Source of the DNA: Aureobasidium sp. EXF-3400
Taxonomy: Eukaryota; Ascomycota; Dothideomycetes; Dothideales; Saccotheciaceae
Assembly (NCBI GenBank): GCA_024195585.1
Contig: SWBL01000393.1
Location: 1 to 42,811 of the forward strand
Direction: 5' to 3'
DNA length: 42,811 nucleotides
Position numbers and translations under genes: made by a program. Below, piece by piece: positions 22,307-34,835 of this stretch (positions are counted from its first letter, which is position 1; every line of letters begins with the position of its first letter). The notes beneath the pieces were generated by a model. The model worked only from the letters and a program-made list of their open reading frames with translations. It was not told where the DNA came from and did not search any database.

Positions 22307-23679
22307 GCAACAGGGCACAAGGCCGGTCTTTTGTTTTTATATTGATCAGGATAGGGGAATTGGGGTTTCTGCAAGGTGTGGCGTTCTTTCTCGAATTTTG
22401 TCGTCTGTAACAAAGCCTTTTGTGTTGTTTTCTTTTCTTAGATAGTGGAAAGAAAAAGCAAGGTACAGCAAGTTTCTACTGTACGATTCCATGAATATTC
22501 TCTCTACTATCTCTGCGTGGATCGCTCCTACCGCTTTCTTGTGTGCTGTGCTCATGTTGGCTTTTTGCGCCTTCTGTTTCGTTCTCGATCGGATCGTGGC
22601 TGACTTTCCCTTACAATGACCTGCTTGCACCATCATCGATCTGTTGGTGCTCTTGCTGAACGACCATAGCTGAGGAACATCTACAAAAGAAAGCGTAACC
22701 ACGGTCTAGGTTTCTTGCTACCAAGTGCATGTTGTTACTACAACAACACCTCGCGTCAATTCTATGCGACATAGTTAGCGAGTCACAGAGAGTTCGCAGA
22801 TGGGGGCTGCTTGCTGCAAAGAAAGGAACAGTTGTGGGATATCATTGGACCTGACAAACTCCATCTCGAACTGGAATCTAGGCGATCAGACCCGGGAGAG
22901 CTGCGTCACAGAGTCGTAACAACCAAGGTCGTGTGACGAGAATCCGAATCACAGAAAGTGAGGTTCAATATGAAACTCGAGATATGCAAGTCATTGTATG
23001 GAACCGAGACGTTTTCTGGGGGATCATCAGAGCTGAAACAACGGCACTTTATGAAGGAACCCCCCCTTCAGAAAAGCAATGACGGAGTTTGTAAAGCACA
23101 TGCATGACAGGCACATGAAACCAAGGGATGTATCCAATGATGGTAGTAGTTGATAATAGTAAATTTCTCTAGATTTCTGCATATTTGCTATGGAAAAGAA
23201 AAAAAGGGGGTATATGAGAAAAGAAAGGCAGCTAGATTGCCTTTGAGTGAGTAAACAAATAAAACACACACATTATACACAAACCAGGTGAGCGATGGAT
23301 GTAAAAACGCAGATTTGCAAAATCCCCAGCGAAAAAGGGTCGCAGACGACAAGAAGTAAAATAAACAGAAGTAAACAGCAAACCCCAAACAGATAGTCCA
23401 GTGCGATCCAAGAGGGGCGAAAAGATATATAAGAAGTGAAAGTTGAATTTTTTGCCTCAGACCCTCTTCTTTGGAGGGGAGGGATGTCGACGACCGCCCA
23501 GAGAAATGTAGAAAACGCCTCGCTGGAAAGGAAGAATAGATTTGGACGTTTTGCGTGCAAGATGCGAGAATCCAAAAAAGAAAAGAGTCCCAGAGTCATT
23601 GGTTCATGTGTGTGTGTAAAAGTCGTGTTGGATCGTTCAAGAACTTTGGGAAAAGTGAAGCAGTTGATCTTCTCAGAGA
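22307..23679. other. Intergenic, nothing recognised
   Basis: This 1.4 kb lies between two convergent genes, so it holds both 3' untranslated regions. AT-rich patches occur near 22320-22460 and 23160-23400. Frames are short and unlike known proteins. No RNA gene was identified. Confidence 0.45.
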
Positions 23680-24177
23680 TCATGACCAGACTTGGTTGGG
23701 GGCTCTCTCGCCATTGTCGATCACGTAGGAGGGCTTGAAGTGGGGGTCGTGATGCACAGTAGGCTTCCATGGTACGTGTGTGGCCTTGGGGCGGCTGACG
23801 ACGTTGGAGTTTTGGAAGTCGGCGTCGCAAAGTCCAGCCAAGTTGAAGCAGTCTGCACCGCAGAAAGCATCTGTGACACCGCTGTGATATCCGTTAGTTT
23901 GAGACATTGAAGGTGCGGATTGCAAAGATTGGACTCACCAGAATCCGTATGTGTTACAGCAGTCACCGAAGCGAGAACCAACACAGGTGTATTTTGTGTC
24001 ACCACCACAAGTGCCATCAGGAGAGACGAGTGTCCATGGATTAGACTCGACCTCGTCCATAGAGGCAACGACTGCCTGAGGCACAACTTCCTTGGGGAGA
24101 GTGATTTCCTTAGGAAGAGCCACAGCCATGGCGGTAGAAGCGGCAACAGCCACAGTAAACAGAACACGGGAAAGCAT
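23680..24177 (-). CDS. Secreted hevein-type chitin-binding (CBM18-like) small protein
   Basis: Exons 24177-23939 and 23881-23680 encode 146 residues. A signal peptide spans about 1-20 (LFTVAVAASTAMAVA). A single hevein-like domain follows with eight cysteines at 57, 65, 73, 74, 80, 87, 91 and 98, in the order expected for CBM18 (C...C...CC-x5-C-x6-C-x3-C...C) and with an aromatic YGFCG turn. The intron (GTGAGT...CACAG) splits the Cys80 codon, so only the spliced form has a complete domain. The remaining ~45 residues are His/Pro-rich with no domain. Such proteins bind chitin and in plant-associated fungi can shield hyphae from host chitinases; that role is possible but not shown here. Confidence 0.88.
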
Positions 24178-26095
24178 CTTCGATAACGATTATTGTGTCA
24201 GAGTGCTGCAAGTAGATAACGGAAGACCTCGGGGGTGTGAGAAGGATCGATTTCTTGGAAAGATGCAGGGTGAAGGATTTCTTCGGACGGCGGAAACAGT
24301 TGGTAAATATGTAGGAAGATCCAAAGTAGTTTCGCACCAAAGGGGTGAACCTTTCAAAAAACGTTTGCTCTGATAAAAGGGTGTTTGCTAGGTGAACTTT
24401 TGGTTCTCTGATGGCCAGCCCAGATCAGTGATGGTAAACAGATTGCCCAGTTGTGACCGAAATTAACGACCGTTAGATAGCAAAAACAATGCCGTTGGCC
24501 GTATCCAGTATTCCAGATGTTGATATTGTTTCAGCCAAGTGACCAATGGCGACGATCAGAGCAGAGACGTTGCTGTCAAGAAGCACTTATAAGGTCCAGG
24601 TAGTCCAGCTGATGGCAAAAAATCACGAGATGCCCCAAGTAGCAAAGTACCACGAGGTTGCGGTATGGATATGCTCTTCGTCTAGCGAAAGTCCGGGGAA
24701 CGCACGTTTTATGTTTTCTTGCTTTCAACGTCGATGCAGGCCGAGATGATGGAATGTAACAAAGGGAGTCTTTCTTTTCGTGCCAGACGCGAGAGGGAAA
24801 AACCAGCTTTAAAGTAACGCAGGAGGAAATTGGCCCGTGGCTGCTATCAACCTATCTCTGCCTCTACTTTTGTCACTACTCTTTTCACATTCATAAGGCG
24901 CGGCGGCCCAGCAGCGGGGCATTCGTGAATATGGGCCCGGCCAAGCCGCCTCGGCTGAAGGTTCGACTCATACAGCTTGGAACGTGGGATTCAAAAATGG
25001 ATTGTGGATACGAATGTCAGCACACCATTGGTTAGGAGCAACAGACTTAAACAACCATCGTGTGGCCAGCCAGGCAAACAAAGATTACGAGACCGCCAAG
25101 CGCAGGGAAATAAAGATTAGCACATGCCAATCGGGCCTCCTGGTGAACAGCAATATCTGTCAAAGTGCTCCCCAGATCTCTGTTGCAGGGGTAGGTGGAA
25201 ATGAGATGAGCGGCACATTTAATCCAAGCTCTTGAATCAAGCTTTCTACCAAAGCAACGACCCGAACAACAACAATCGATAAAGCTGATGAACACCTTTT
25301 GTGGGCGCACCGTGGGAAGCATCTTTTTGAGTTTGATTCGAATGTTTTTGCCGTGGGCAGCATCTCTTTTTAGAAAAAGGGTTTTGTCGTGGACAAGAAA
25401 GATCTGCTTGGGCGGGCCGAGGCGGCGCACCTCATCCCAAGCTATTCGAACAAGCACGGTCCACTTGTCACAAGGACCAGGAATCCTTCCATCTCGAGAG
25501 GGGATCCTTCACCACGCTTCGCCTTGCTTCTACACCATGCTCGTCTCACCGCAGCTTGTGTGGGGGATGAGACGAGACAGCTCAGCTGATGAAACGGGTC
25601 GCTACATGTTTCGAAATTTTCATCACATCGAGACATTTCTGTAGAGAGAGAAACCGTGAAACCCGCTAGCTAGTTTGGCGAAATGCGTAGTATCCGTCGT
25701 CTGACGGTTATGTGTCGTGGCTATCAATAGTCGCATCTCACCAAATGCTTGGTCTGCCATGGAACTCTAGCTGACTCGTACATTAATGCTGAGAAGATGG
25801 ACGTCCTTCCTGCTAGATCCTTGGTACACCGTACAGCTCCATAGATAGAATAGACTCTGCACGAAGATGCTGGGCTCTAGCGATATTCCCGGTCACTACT
25901 ACATGCTGACAGCTGTGATGACAGCTACTATCTTGATCTACAACAACGTATACAATAGCAGTGCCGGCTCAGCCGAATACGATGGCATCCATACGGAACT
26001 ATTATACGCGGTACCAAGATTTGATGATGGTGAGAGTTCATGATGACATTCAGAAATAACGCTAGAATACTACAATACTTTGGTCACAACATCCA
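24178..26095. other. Intergenic, nothing recognised
   Basis: This 1.9 kb holds the promoter of the chitin-binding protein on its left and the 3' end of FOX2 on its right. A short GC-rich patch occurs at about 24895-24960. No frame resembles a known family. I saw no tRNA or repeat. Confidence 0.45.
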
Positions 26096-28962
26096 TTACA
26101 GTTTGCTCTTTGATGTGCCATTGCGCAATTCAGCTCCGGCTCCAGAAATGCAGAGCTTGCCGGTCTCCTTAACCTTTGTTTGGAACACGACAACATTGCC
26201 TTCCTTCCACATCTCGGTAACAAGGGTCTGTCCCGGTAGGACAACACCAGCAAATCTGACCTTGATGTTCTTGAACTCGCCGAATGTCTGCAGCACAGCC
26301 TTGCCAGCGATACCGAAGAAGCAGAGGCCATGAAGGATGGGAGTCTTGAAGCCACCGACCTTGGAGAACTCAGGGTCAATGTGCAATGGGTTGCGGTCAC
26401 CAGACAAACGGTAGATGGCAGCTTGCTCTTCGCTGGTCTTCTCCTCGACCACGGCGTCTGGCTTGCGCTCAGGAGCCTTGTAGGTGCGGGTTGCGGCGCC
26501 TCTGTCAGTACCCTTCTTGGGACCACCGAAACCACCTGAACCGCGAATGAAGACAGTCGACTCGTTGTAGAACAGCTCCTTGCCTGTATTCTTGTCCTTG
26601 GTGGTGGAACCGGACGTCACGACACCGGCGTTACCCTTGTCAACAACCTCAACCAGCTTGGGGTATGCTACCAGAGTAGCCTCAGTAGGGATGGGGAAGG
26701 TCTTGATCTCGAGGAACTGCTCTCCGTGGAGAAGCATGTTAGGCGAGAAGTTAGGCACAATCTCATCGAAGGAGAAGGGAGGAGATGCGTTGAAAGGAGG
26801 AATGACACCAAAGGTTGGGATGACCTGGAAGTTGTCATCACCCTCATAAACGAAAGGTAGGTCGGTGCGCTTGGCACCCAAGCCAAGGTTGTAGAGGATG
26901 ACATCTCTCTCGTCGTACTTGAACTCAGAACCTTGAGTTGTAGCCTTCTTGGCCTTCTCGATGTTTGCGAGGTATTCGCCGTTCTTGCCACCCTCCTTTT
27001 GAGCAGGCTTAGATCCAGAGCTCTTGTTCTGCATGTTGGCCATGATTGACTTCAAGCCATCATTGCCGTCAGCGGGGTGATCAGCACGACCGTCACTGAA
27101 GTCGGTAATTCTCTTCCACTGTCCACGGACATGTTCAGGAGTCAGTTGGACATCAACAGGGAAGCCGTGTCCTCCCGTTCGCTGCCAGCGAGTCTGTGCA
27201 GCCCAACCGGAACCGACCTCGTACAGAGCACCAGTGCCAGGCTTAGGCACCATGTCAGAGCTCAGAAGCACGACAAGAGGTGCAACATAGTCAGGCTTGA
27301 AGGCCTGGACCATCTCCTCGGGCATGATGGTACGGGTCATGTTTGTACCAGCATTTGGTGCAATGGTGTTGACCAGGATGTTATACTTCTGACCTTCTCT
27401 AGCAAGAGCTCTGGAGAAACCAAGGATACCGCACTTGGCGGCGGCGTAGTTGGCTTGGCCGAAGTTACCGTAGATACCACTGGTGCTGGTAGTGTTGACG
27501 ACTCTGCCGTACTTTTGCTTCAAGAAGTAAGGCCATGCAGCCTTGGTAACCTTGTAGGTTCCTCTCAAGTGAACATCCAGAACCTGATCGAATTGCTTGT
27601 CGTCCATGTTGGCAAACGCCTTGTCGCGGAGGATACCTGCGTTGTTGATAATGATGTCAATGCGACCATAAGCATCAATAGCGGCCTTGACGACTGCATC
27701 GCCATCTTCTGCTGAGGCTTTGACACCAACAGCTTCACCACCGAGCTTCTGGATCTCCTGCACGACGTCGTCGGGGTTCATCAAGTCGTTGACAACGACC
27801 TTTGCACCATACTTTGCGAACTGCAAGCAGTAAATGCGACCCAGACCAGCACCACCACCAGTGATAAGAGCGACCTTACCCTTGAAATCAGGGTTCTTGG
27901 CTGGAGGGTTTGCTGGCAGCTTTTGAGCCTCCTCGAGCAGCTCCATGAAGTTTGCAACTCCTGTAGGGTAGCTAGGCTCGCTGAAGTCGTTGACGTTGTC
28001 CCACTTGGAGAGCAATGAACCGGGGGTGTAGCTGTCGTCTGCACGCAGCAGAGCACCCTTGGCTCTCTCCCAGCGGAGCTTTGCCATATGACCACCACCG
28101 CATTCGAAGATGCTTCCCGTCTCTTCTGTGTTTGAGGGGTGTACAAGAACTGCAACCAAAGGAACAACCCAGTCAGGCTTGAGGTTCTCGAGGACATCCG
28201 GGGGCATGACAGTTTGTGTCATTCTGGATGCGGCGATAGGTGCGATGACGTTGGCGAGGATGTTGTACTTGAGACCCTCCTTTGCGAGTGTCTCGGTGAA
28301 ACCAACCTGTGCAAGTTTGGCAGCTAGACTGTGTTAGTTGAATTCAAGGTAGTCTGTAGATTGAGGCTTACCAGAGTAGTTGGTCTGACCGAAGCTACCA
28401 AACAGGCCAGCTGCGGATGCTGTGTTGATGACTCTGCCGTACTTTTGCTTTCTGAAATGAGGCCATGCCGCTCTGGTACACTTGTATGCACCTCTAACAT
28501 GGACCTTCATGATCAAGTCCCAATCCTCGTCCTTCATGTTCTTGAAGCTGATATCTCTAAGAATGCCGGCATTGTTGATGAGGACATCGATTCTGCCAAA
28601 GGCCTTGATGGCCGTGTCGATGATCTTATCGCCATCCTCGACAGAGTCGTAGTTGCCGACAGCATTGCCTCCGGCTGCCTTGATCTCCTCGACCACTACG
28701 TCTGCGGCCTGTCCAGGTTAGTTAGAGACATGCTCCCCGATCACATATTCCAGAATTTACTGACCTTTGATGACTTGCCCTCGCCCTTGAAAGAGCCACC
28801 GAGGTCGTTTACAACGACGTTGGCACCACGGGAAGCAAAGAACAGAGCATATGCCTTACCGAGACCACCGCCAGCGCCAGTGACAACGACTGTCTGGCCA
28901 TCGAAGCGAAGCGGTTTTGATGAGACCTCAGTCCCAGCGAGACCGTATGAATTGTGTGCCAT
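26096..28962 (-). CDS. FOX2: Peroxisomal multifunctional beta-oxidation protein (MFE-2/Fox2)
   Basis: This 920-residue enzyme carries out the hydration and (3R)-hydroxyacyl-CoA dehydrogenation steps of peroxisomal fatty-acid beta-oxidation. Exons are 28962-28765, 28708-28372 and 28323-26096. The first SDR domain has TGAGGGLG at 28-35, NNAG at 111-114 and catalytic Ser164, Tyr177, Lys181. The second SDR domain begins near 330 (TGGGAGLG) with its own NNAG and YAAAK motifs. The C-terminal hydratase-2 (MaoC-like) domain has [13 protein letters not shown] and the HGLC turn. The protein ends Ser-Lys-Leu, a canonical PTS1 peroxisomal signal. Length matches yeast Fox2 (about 900). Both introns have good donors (GTCAGT, GTAAGC) and CTAAC branch boxes. 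Confidence 0.97.
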
Positions 28963-29627
28963 GTTTTGTGGGATGATAAGATTGGATTATCCCGAAAGAT
29001 GAGCAGGGGAGAAAAAGAAACGACTCGAGGGACAAGTCTACATAAAGCTGAGCAGCGACAGCACTCATGATCTCCAGCTTCGGCGGTCGTTGACATGCCT
29101 CGGCCCACGGTAGCTCCACGGTAGCCGGATAGCCACACTACTGCTATTTTGACCGCGTAAAGAAGTCCTGGAACGGCTAGGTCTGATCCCTCGGTTACCG
29201 CATCGAGAAACAGCGCTCGCCCAGTCCTTGGCTAGCGTTGGAAAGCTCAGTAAAATGGCCTCGAGGTCTGTTTGCTTTGTTTCGCTCCTTTCACATGCCA
29301 ACTGCCGACAGAGTGCGGGGGATGATGAAATGGTCTGGAGAAAAGAACAATCGGGGACCTGTCATCGGTCACAATCATGTGAGAAGCCTTGCACATGAAT
29401 ACACGATCGTAGCATGCATGTCATCGACCACTCAAGTTTATGATGATTCAGCGAGATGTACATGTCGATATGGAACTTGAGGATATCGAAGGCTTTCGCA
29501 TTGTCTGTTCGTCCGTGCCAAGACGTCACCAATTCGGTAGAGTTGTCCGCAGTGGGGATGTTATCTTCTTGCAGCCCTTGATAACCATCATATCGATTTG
29601 CACAAGTTTCGACAACGAGACGACAAA
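28963..29627. promoter_or_regulatory. FOX2 / kinase divergent intergenic region with two CCTCGG boxes
   Basis: This 665 bp region separates FOX2 (-) from the P-loop kinase gene (+). CCTCGG occurs at 29098-29103 and 29189-29194, 136 and 227 bp upstream of the FOX2 start. In Aspergillus, FarA and FarB bind a CCTCGG core and induce beta-oxidation genes on fatty acids. A 6-bp site arises by chance about once in 2 kb counting both strands, so two in this region is suggestive only. Confidence 0.5.
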
Positions 29628-30832
29628 ATGGCCGTTGAGATAGTTGACGACAAGTCCGAGCATTGCATACCTTTCATCATCGATAAGATCAAGGCACATT
29701 GTGATTATCACAAGAAAGAAGGCACCGATGCCCCGCCATTCTTCATCGGGCTCAACGGAGTCCAAGGTGCTGGGAAGACAACCCTGGTAAGTGAATCAAT
29801 TCTTTCTAGACAAACTGGGAACTCGTGGATTTCAACCTTGACCACCTCCTCTCATCTGTCTCCACTACTTGTCCTGGACAATTCCCCTTACCGTGTACTC
29901 TCCAATGTCAACTTACGCCGTGCATGTTGGCTGGATGTCTAACCAAAACACCAATAGGTCTCAGCCCTCTATAAAACCCTGACATCGCCTCCTCATAGTC
30001 TACCCACAGTAGTCCTCTCAATTGATGATCTTTACCTTTCTCACTCAGACCAAAAATCGCTTGCAGAATCTTCGCCTAAGAACCCACTGATCCAACACCG
30101 CGGTCAGCCCTCCACTCATGACATACCACTCGGAAAAGAGATTTTCGCCCAACTAGCAGCCCGCAAACCGGATATTCGCATCCCTTCCTACGATAAGTCT
30201 CTCCACGATGGCCAGGGTGATCGCACAGATCCAGAGACTTGGGAAGTGGTCAACAAGGACGGCGAGCCATCTATTGAAGTCGTCATCTTTGAGGGCTGGT
30301 GTGTTGGGTTCAGGAGTCTGAGCGATGAGGAATTAGTGGCTAAATGGGAGAATGCAAAGGCGGCGAGGATTTTTGACAAGGAGGCTTATCATGGAAGACT
30401 TGCTTCAACGGAATTGGAGCATGTGTCTTTCATAAACGATGCGTTGAGGCAGTATGATGCTTTGACTGAGTATGTTGCGAAAGTCATATCGATTGTAATC
30501 TCTGCTGACGATTGCTAGCTATTTTGGAGCCTTGATCTTTATTGATGCTGTTGATACGCTTTTCGTCTACGACTGGCGCTTGCAGCAAGAGCGAGCCCTG
30601 AGAGCGACAAAGGGAACTGGTATGAAAGACAAGCAGGTTATCGAGTTTGTCAATGGCTGTGGGTTACCTATAAAAAGGGTTGGCTTCGTTTACCGACTAA
30701 AGATATACAGATTATCCAGCCTACGAGCTCTACACAGATGTGCTTCGCAAGGGCATCTTTGAGCAAACTGGCAAACAGCTGCGACTGGTAGTCAATAAGC
30801 AGCGCAAGGTAGAGGAAGTGGAGCTACAGTAG
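29628..30832 (+). CDS. TDA10: P-loop kinase, glycerate kinase/Tda10 family
   Basis: Exons 29628-29786, 29958-30469, 30519-30658 and 30711-30832 give 310 residues. The Walker A motif GVQGAGKT is at 44-51, followed by LSIDDLYLSH, the HRGQPSTHDI segment, an IFEGW block, the DWRLQQE block and the YYPAYELYTD block near the end. This set is characteristic of the yeast Tda10 / plant D-glycerate 3-kinase family, related to uridine and pantothenate kinases. The plant enzymes phosphorylate glycerate; the fungal substrate is not settled by sequence. The second and third introns split single codons; the third uses a weaker GTGGGT donor but a good CTAA branch. An upstream in-frame TTG is not needed. Confidence 0.9.
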
Positions 30833-30981
30833 GCGCTGCCTACCTCAAGCATCAACGTTGAAGTGCTTACTCTGTAAATATGACATGTATCTGAATATAC
30901 TCAATCCAACTTCCTTCCAACAAAGTTGTGCGAGTAGTGTGTACCTAATAGTCCACGCTGACGCACTCCTGCTGGGGCGTG

Positions 30982-32304
30982 CTAGGCTAAGACGGCATCT
31001 TCAAGACTCTTCTGCAAGGCTGCAGGAACCAAGTTGCGACCGATAAAGACAATCTTGCCGTTGCTTCTTTCAGTAGATCCGCTAGCGCCGGATGTACTGA
31101 AATCTGCAGCATCTATGAACTCGAAAACCTCGCGTACACCCTGCAGAAGCTTGACTCCACCTTCTTGCATTACAAGACGTCCCTTGGTACGATGGATCTC
31201 AGGTCTCGAGCCTGCAGACTCGACTGACACACCCTCGGCTTCCGGATGTGAGATGAAGAAGCGTGTCCATAGAATGTTACGCAAGAACGTATCCAATTTC
31301 TCCAACTGAGCTGACGACAAAGGTGGTAATGTTAATGTTGTCGTCGAGATGGCGGGATCCAAATGACTGTGACCTTTGCTTGCAAAGTCAATACTGTCGG
31401 CGTCCACCATATCGTAGGCATGAAGGTCCAGCAAGACACCTTCTAGTGCTGGAACCTTGCTGTGTTCTGTGACATGAATTTTTGCCAGGGCATTGATGGA
31501 AGAGATTCTGGCCTTGACTTGCTCGAGCTCAGCTTCGGAGACCAGATCTGCTTTGTTGATGACTATGACGTCTGCATGTGAGATTTGTAGATGTGCGGTG
31601 CTAAGATGAGGGCCGTGAGCATGTTCTGTACCATCCGTTTGGGTTTCGGACGGGGTTGGCTCAGACAAGCAGCGGATGATGTTCTTTGCGTCTACCAGCG
31701 TCACGATGCCGTCGAGGTAGATGGTGCTACCCAAGCCATCGTCGACCCAGAAGAGAGGAGCCAGGTTTCCAGGGTCAGCCAGACCTGTTGTCTCCAGTAA
31801 AATGTAGTCAAAAGCTCCACGTTTCTCCATGAGTGATTCGATGGCGGCCACGCCAGAGTCCTTGACGGAGCAGCATAAACAGCCATTGGCCAGTTCAAGC
31901 CATTCTTCCACTTGTTGACCTTCTTGGCTGACGGTCAAGCTCTTTTCGATGTCTGCAGAATCACCAAATTCTGTTTTGGATTTATACTGTCAGAACCTTA
32001 GCCTTGAAGGAGTGAAAAGGACGGATTGACACATACCGTTCAGAATGACGGCAATCTTCTTTCCATGGCGTTCGTTCAAGATGTAATTCATGAGAGTGGT
32101 TTTGCCAGCACCCAGATAACCTACATGACATTGGTTTCATTCAAGCTTCGGAAATTAAGGCTGCATACCTGTGATGATGGTGATGGGAACTCTGGTCAAG
32201 CTCATGTCATCAACTTCAGCAGAGAGAGCCTCAGTATCGTCTGGCTGATCAGCGGCAACCAGCATAGGCGGGCCATCATCGTCAAAGTCCATATCGGAAT
32301 TCAT
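30982..32304 (-). CDS. ZNG1: Zinc-regulated GTPase metalloprotein activator (CobW/COG0523, Zng1)
   Basis: This 402-residue CobW-family GTPase belongs to the ZNG1 group, which hands zinc to methionine aminopeptidase type 1. Exons are 32304-32169, 32120-32037 and 31970-30982. An acidic N-terminus (about 1-33) precedes Walker A GYLGAGKT at 46-53. The metal-binding CxCC motif (CLCC) is at 104-107, followed by ETTGLADP, an NKAD guanine-specificity motif, and a C-terminal CobW domain with [18 protein letters not shown] stretch adds potential metal ligands. All introns are GT-AG with GTATG donors. The gene is divergent from MOB3, with 221 bp between start codons. Family assignment is firm; the zinc role follows from work on yeast and animal members. 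Confidence 0.94.
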
Positions 32305-32525
32305 GATTGGTCGTGATTGAGAGCAGGACAAAACAGCGGATGGAACAAATGTAGAGATGACGTGGTGTCTCGGATCGGGCCGAGCTGCGTGCGGACAAAT
32401 CGCGACCGGCGAGTGTCTCTAAGCGGATACAAACACATTCAAGATCACATGCTTATCTCCATTCGAGCAGAGAATCGGCTGTTGTATTCCTTCTGAGCAG
32501 ACTGGGACAGACTGACGAGATCCCA
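32305..32525. promoter_or_regulatory. Shared divergent promoter, ZNG1/MOB3
   Basis: The 221 bp between the ZNG1 and MOB3 start codons must serve both genes. No TATA box or zinc-responsive element could be recognised with confidence. Confidence 0.55.
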
Positions 32526-34205
32526 ATGGCCTCTCCATCCAGTTCCCCGAGGCTACCAAGCCCGCCGCCTATCGCCGAGGACCAGATCTCGCCCAGCGCT
32601 GGTCTCGACAGCGAGGAGAGGATGCTAGGAGCTTCGCACAAGGCTGATGTCGACGCTTCGAGGAGAATCAGACCCGGCACGAGGGCCGAAGATATGCAAG
32701 AGGGGCCCCCGCTCGTCGAACTCCACCAAGTGTGTTGACCCGCCCACCGCCAACAAACAAACAACAACAGCTGACAAAACCTTGTCCAGATCGATTCAGC
32801 CTTCCAACTCACCGAGCACCTCAAAGCTCTGCACAACGAACACACGCAATCATGCCGTATCGCCATAGACAAAGCCACAGCCCAATCGCTAGCCCAACCA
32901 CCGCCTGGAGTCGACCGAGGAATCTGGTTGTACGAGTTGTGTCGCTTCCTCACACAGAAAGCAAACATGATGGCATGCGGTCTCTTCGCCGACGACCCTC
33001 CCTGCTCCGCTGCCACATGCCCCGAGATGCGCGCCAGCGAATGGCAGTACCTCTGCGCCGCCCACGAACCTCCCAAGTCCTGTTGCGCCATCGACTACTG
33101 CTGTCACACCCTCGACTGGTGCGCCACCGCTCTGACATCGACCAAGCTCTTCCCCAGCAGACTCGGCCTGGGCACCGAGACGCTCTCGGCCCAAGCACAA
33201 ATCCGTAAAATGACCGAAGTCTTCCGCCGTGTATATCGCATCTTTGCCCACGCCTGGTTCTCTCACAGAGACGTCTTTTGGAGAGTGGAATCCAAGACGG
33301 GATTGTACCTGCTGTTCAAGACTGTCTGCGACGAGTACCGCTTGATCCCCGAAGACAACTACACCATTCCTCCCGAGGCAGAGGGTATCGAGACCACTCC
33401 CATTGCTACTCGTGCTGCTCCGAGCATCTTACAGAGAGATCCTGCTGATCCCGAGCCTGCCGGAAACGTCACGCTTGCCACTGGAAACACCACAAAGAGA
33501 CACAGACACACGATGAGCCACGATCGTTCTGTATCTGTATCGACTGTCATTCACGAAGAGGTTGAAGAGGATGAAGACGGCGAGCAACCTACTGGACATG
33601 GTCCTCTCCTGCTCACACGAGTCGAGACTGCCCGCCACGGTGAAGAAGCCGCTGGCCAACATGAACAGAACCAGGGGAAAGAGCAAGAGCAAGAGATACC
33701 CGCCGAAGATCCCCCACCTTATGCAGAAGGATCTGCCGCAGAGCAACCCGAAAAATCACAACTTGAAGAAGAAGAGCCAACCGCCAACACTGAGATTGAT
33801 GCTGGAGAACCTTCCAATTCACAACCCACGTTAGAGACCGAATCGGGAGGCAAGAACGAGACGATTGAATACCCCTCAAGCGATCCTCCTTCATATGCCG
33901 ATGCAGCTTCGGCTGCCAGCACTTCAGAAACACCAGAAGATACAGCTTCTGCCTCTGCTGCAATTGAGGAGTCGACCACAGAGTCAGCACCGCCTGTAGA
34001 GGCAGAGTCGGATGAGATGGCCGAGCAAGAAGCGACGAAGGATACAGAGACGAAGTCAGAGCCCAAGGCCGAGATCGAACACAACGATGCATTAGCAAAA
34101 GAGTCTGCTGTTGAGGCAGAGGACGAGGCTGCTCCCGAGCCCGCAGAGGTCGCCGAAGCAGATGCCGCGGATGAGACAGAGGCAACAAAGACTGTTGCCG
34201 ACTGA
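32526..34205 (+). CDS. MOB3: MOB3/phocein-like STRIPAK subunit with long acidic tail
   Basis: Exons 32526-32729 and 32790-34205 encode 539 residues. The Mob domain spans about 65-260 and contains the zinc ligands Cys140, Cys145, His222 and His227 (Cx4C...Hx4H). The FADDPPCSAATCPEMRASEW and CCHTLDW segments are typical of phocein/MOB4, the Mob protein of the STRIPAK complex. In filamentous fungi MOB3 acts in hyphal fusion and sexual development. The remaining ~275 residues are low-complexity and very rich in Glu, Ala, Pro, Ser and Thr, probably disordered. Animal phocein is only about 225 residues. The intron donor is GTGTGT and the acceptor TCCAG; the first exon (Ser/Pro-rich) is less conserved, so the exact start is less sure than the Mob domain. 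Confidence 0.92.
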
Positions 34206-34835
34206 TTAAAAGTCCTTCGTGATGATGTAGAAACCTTTAATCACATTCATATAGATACCCTTTGTAGCAAGCATCAGTCAGCATGCTGCCACTGTTGAAT
34301 ATCATCTCGCTCGTCTGCAGTACAACGTTACCTGAGAAAAAGATGTAGCTATGCTCCAAGCTCCTCGAACGTGGATATCAATCGAAGCATGTAACATGGT
34401 GGCCAGCATATATAAAATTCAAGACGGTCTCGTCAAACCCACCGCACAGACCAATTGTCTTCCTTCGTTCGATCCTCCCGTGTCACCTTCCTATTGTGTC
34501 AAAGCTGCACACATGTCGGTGTGATTGCTTGCCGAAGATAGAGGAACTCGGTACTTTCGGGGCAAGGACTTAATTTATCTGACCGAATCTACAATTCTTC
34601 GTGTGAACATTCACAACATCGTTTCTCTCGTCATCATCCAACGGTGTATCCGTATGCTTGTCGACGCCTTGCCAGCATTGTTATATGTGAGGTATACAAA
34701 AGAGTCGCAATCCTTTCGCTCATTCGACACGACATACAAGTGGGAGGAGTAAATATCTAAAAGGCTGTTGGCCACGAGATAACCCCAATCGCTTTTGCGA
34801 CAACTACATTTCGACCATTTTACTCAACATCAGTC
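34206..34835. other. Intergenic, promoter of MFS gene
   Basis: This 630 bp contains the MOB3 3' end and the MFS transporter promoter. AT-rich TATATAAA-like sequence occurs near 34409, too far upstream to assign with confidence. No gene was recognised. Confidence 0.45.

Noticed and set aside
25300..25640. 118-codon plus-strand frame in the FOX2-distal intergenic region
   Set aside because: No domain or convincing start context, and an antisense frame of similar length overlaps it.
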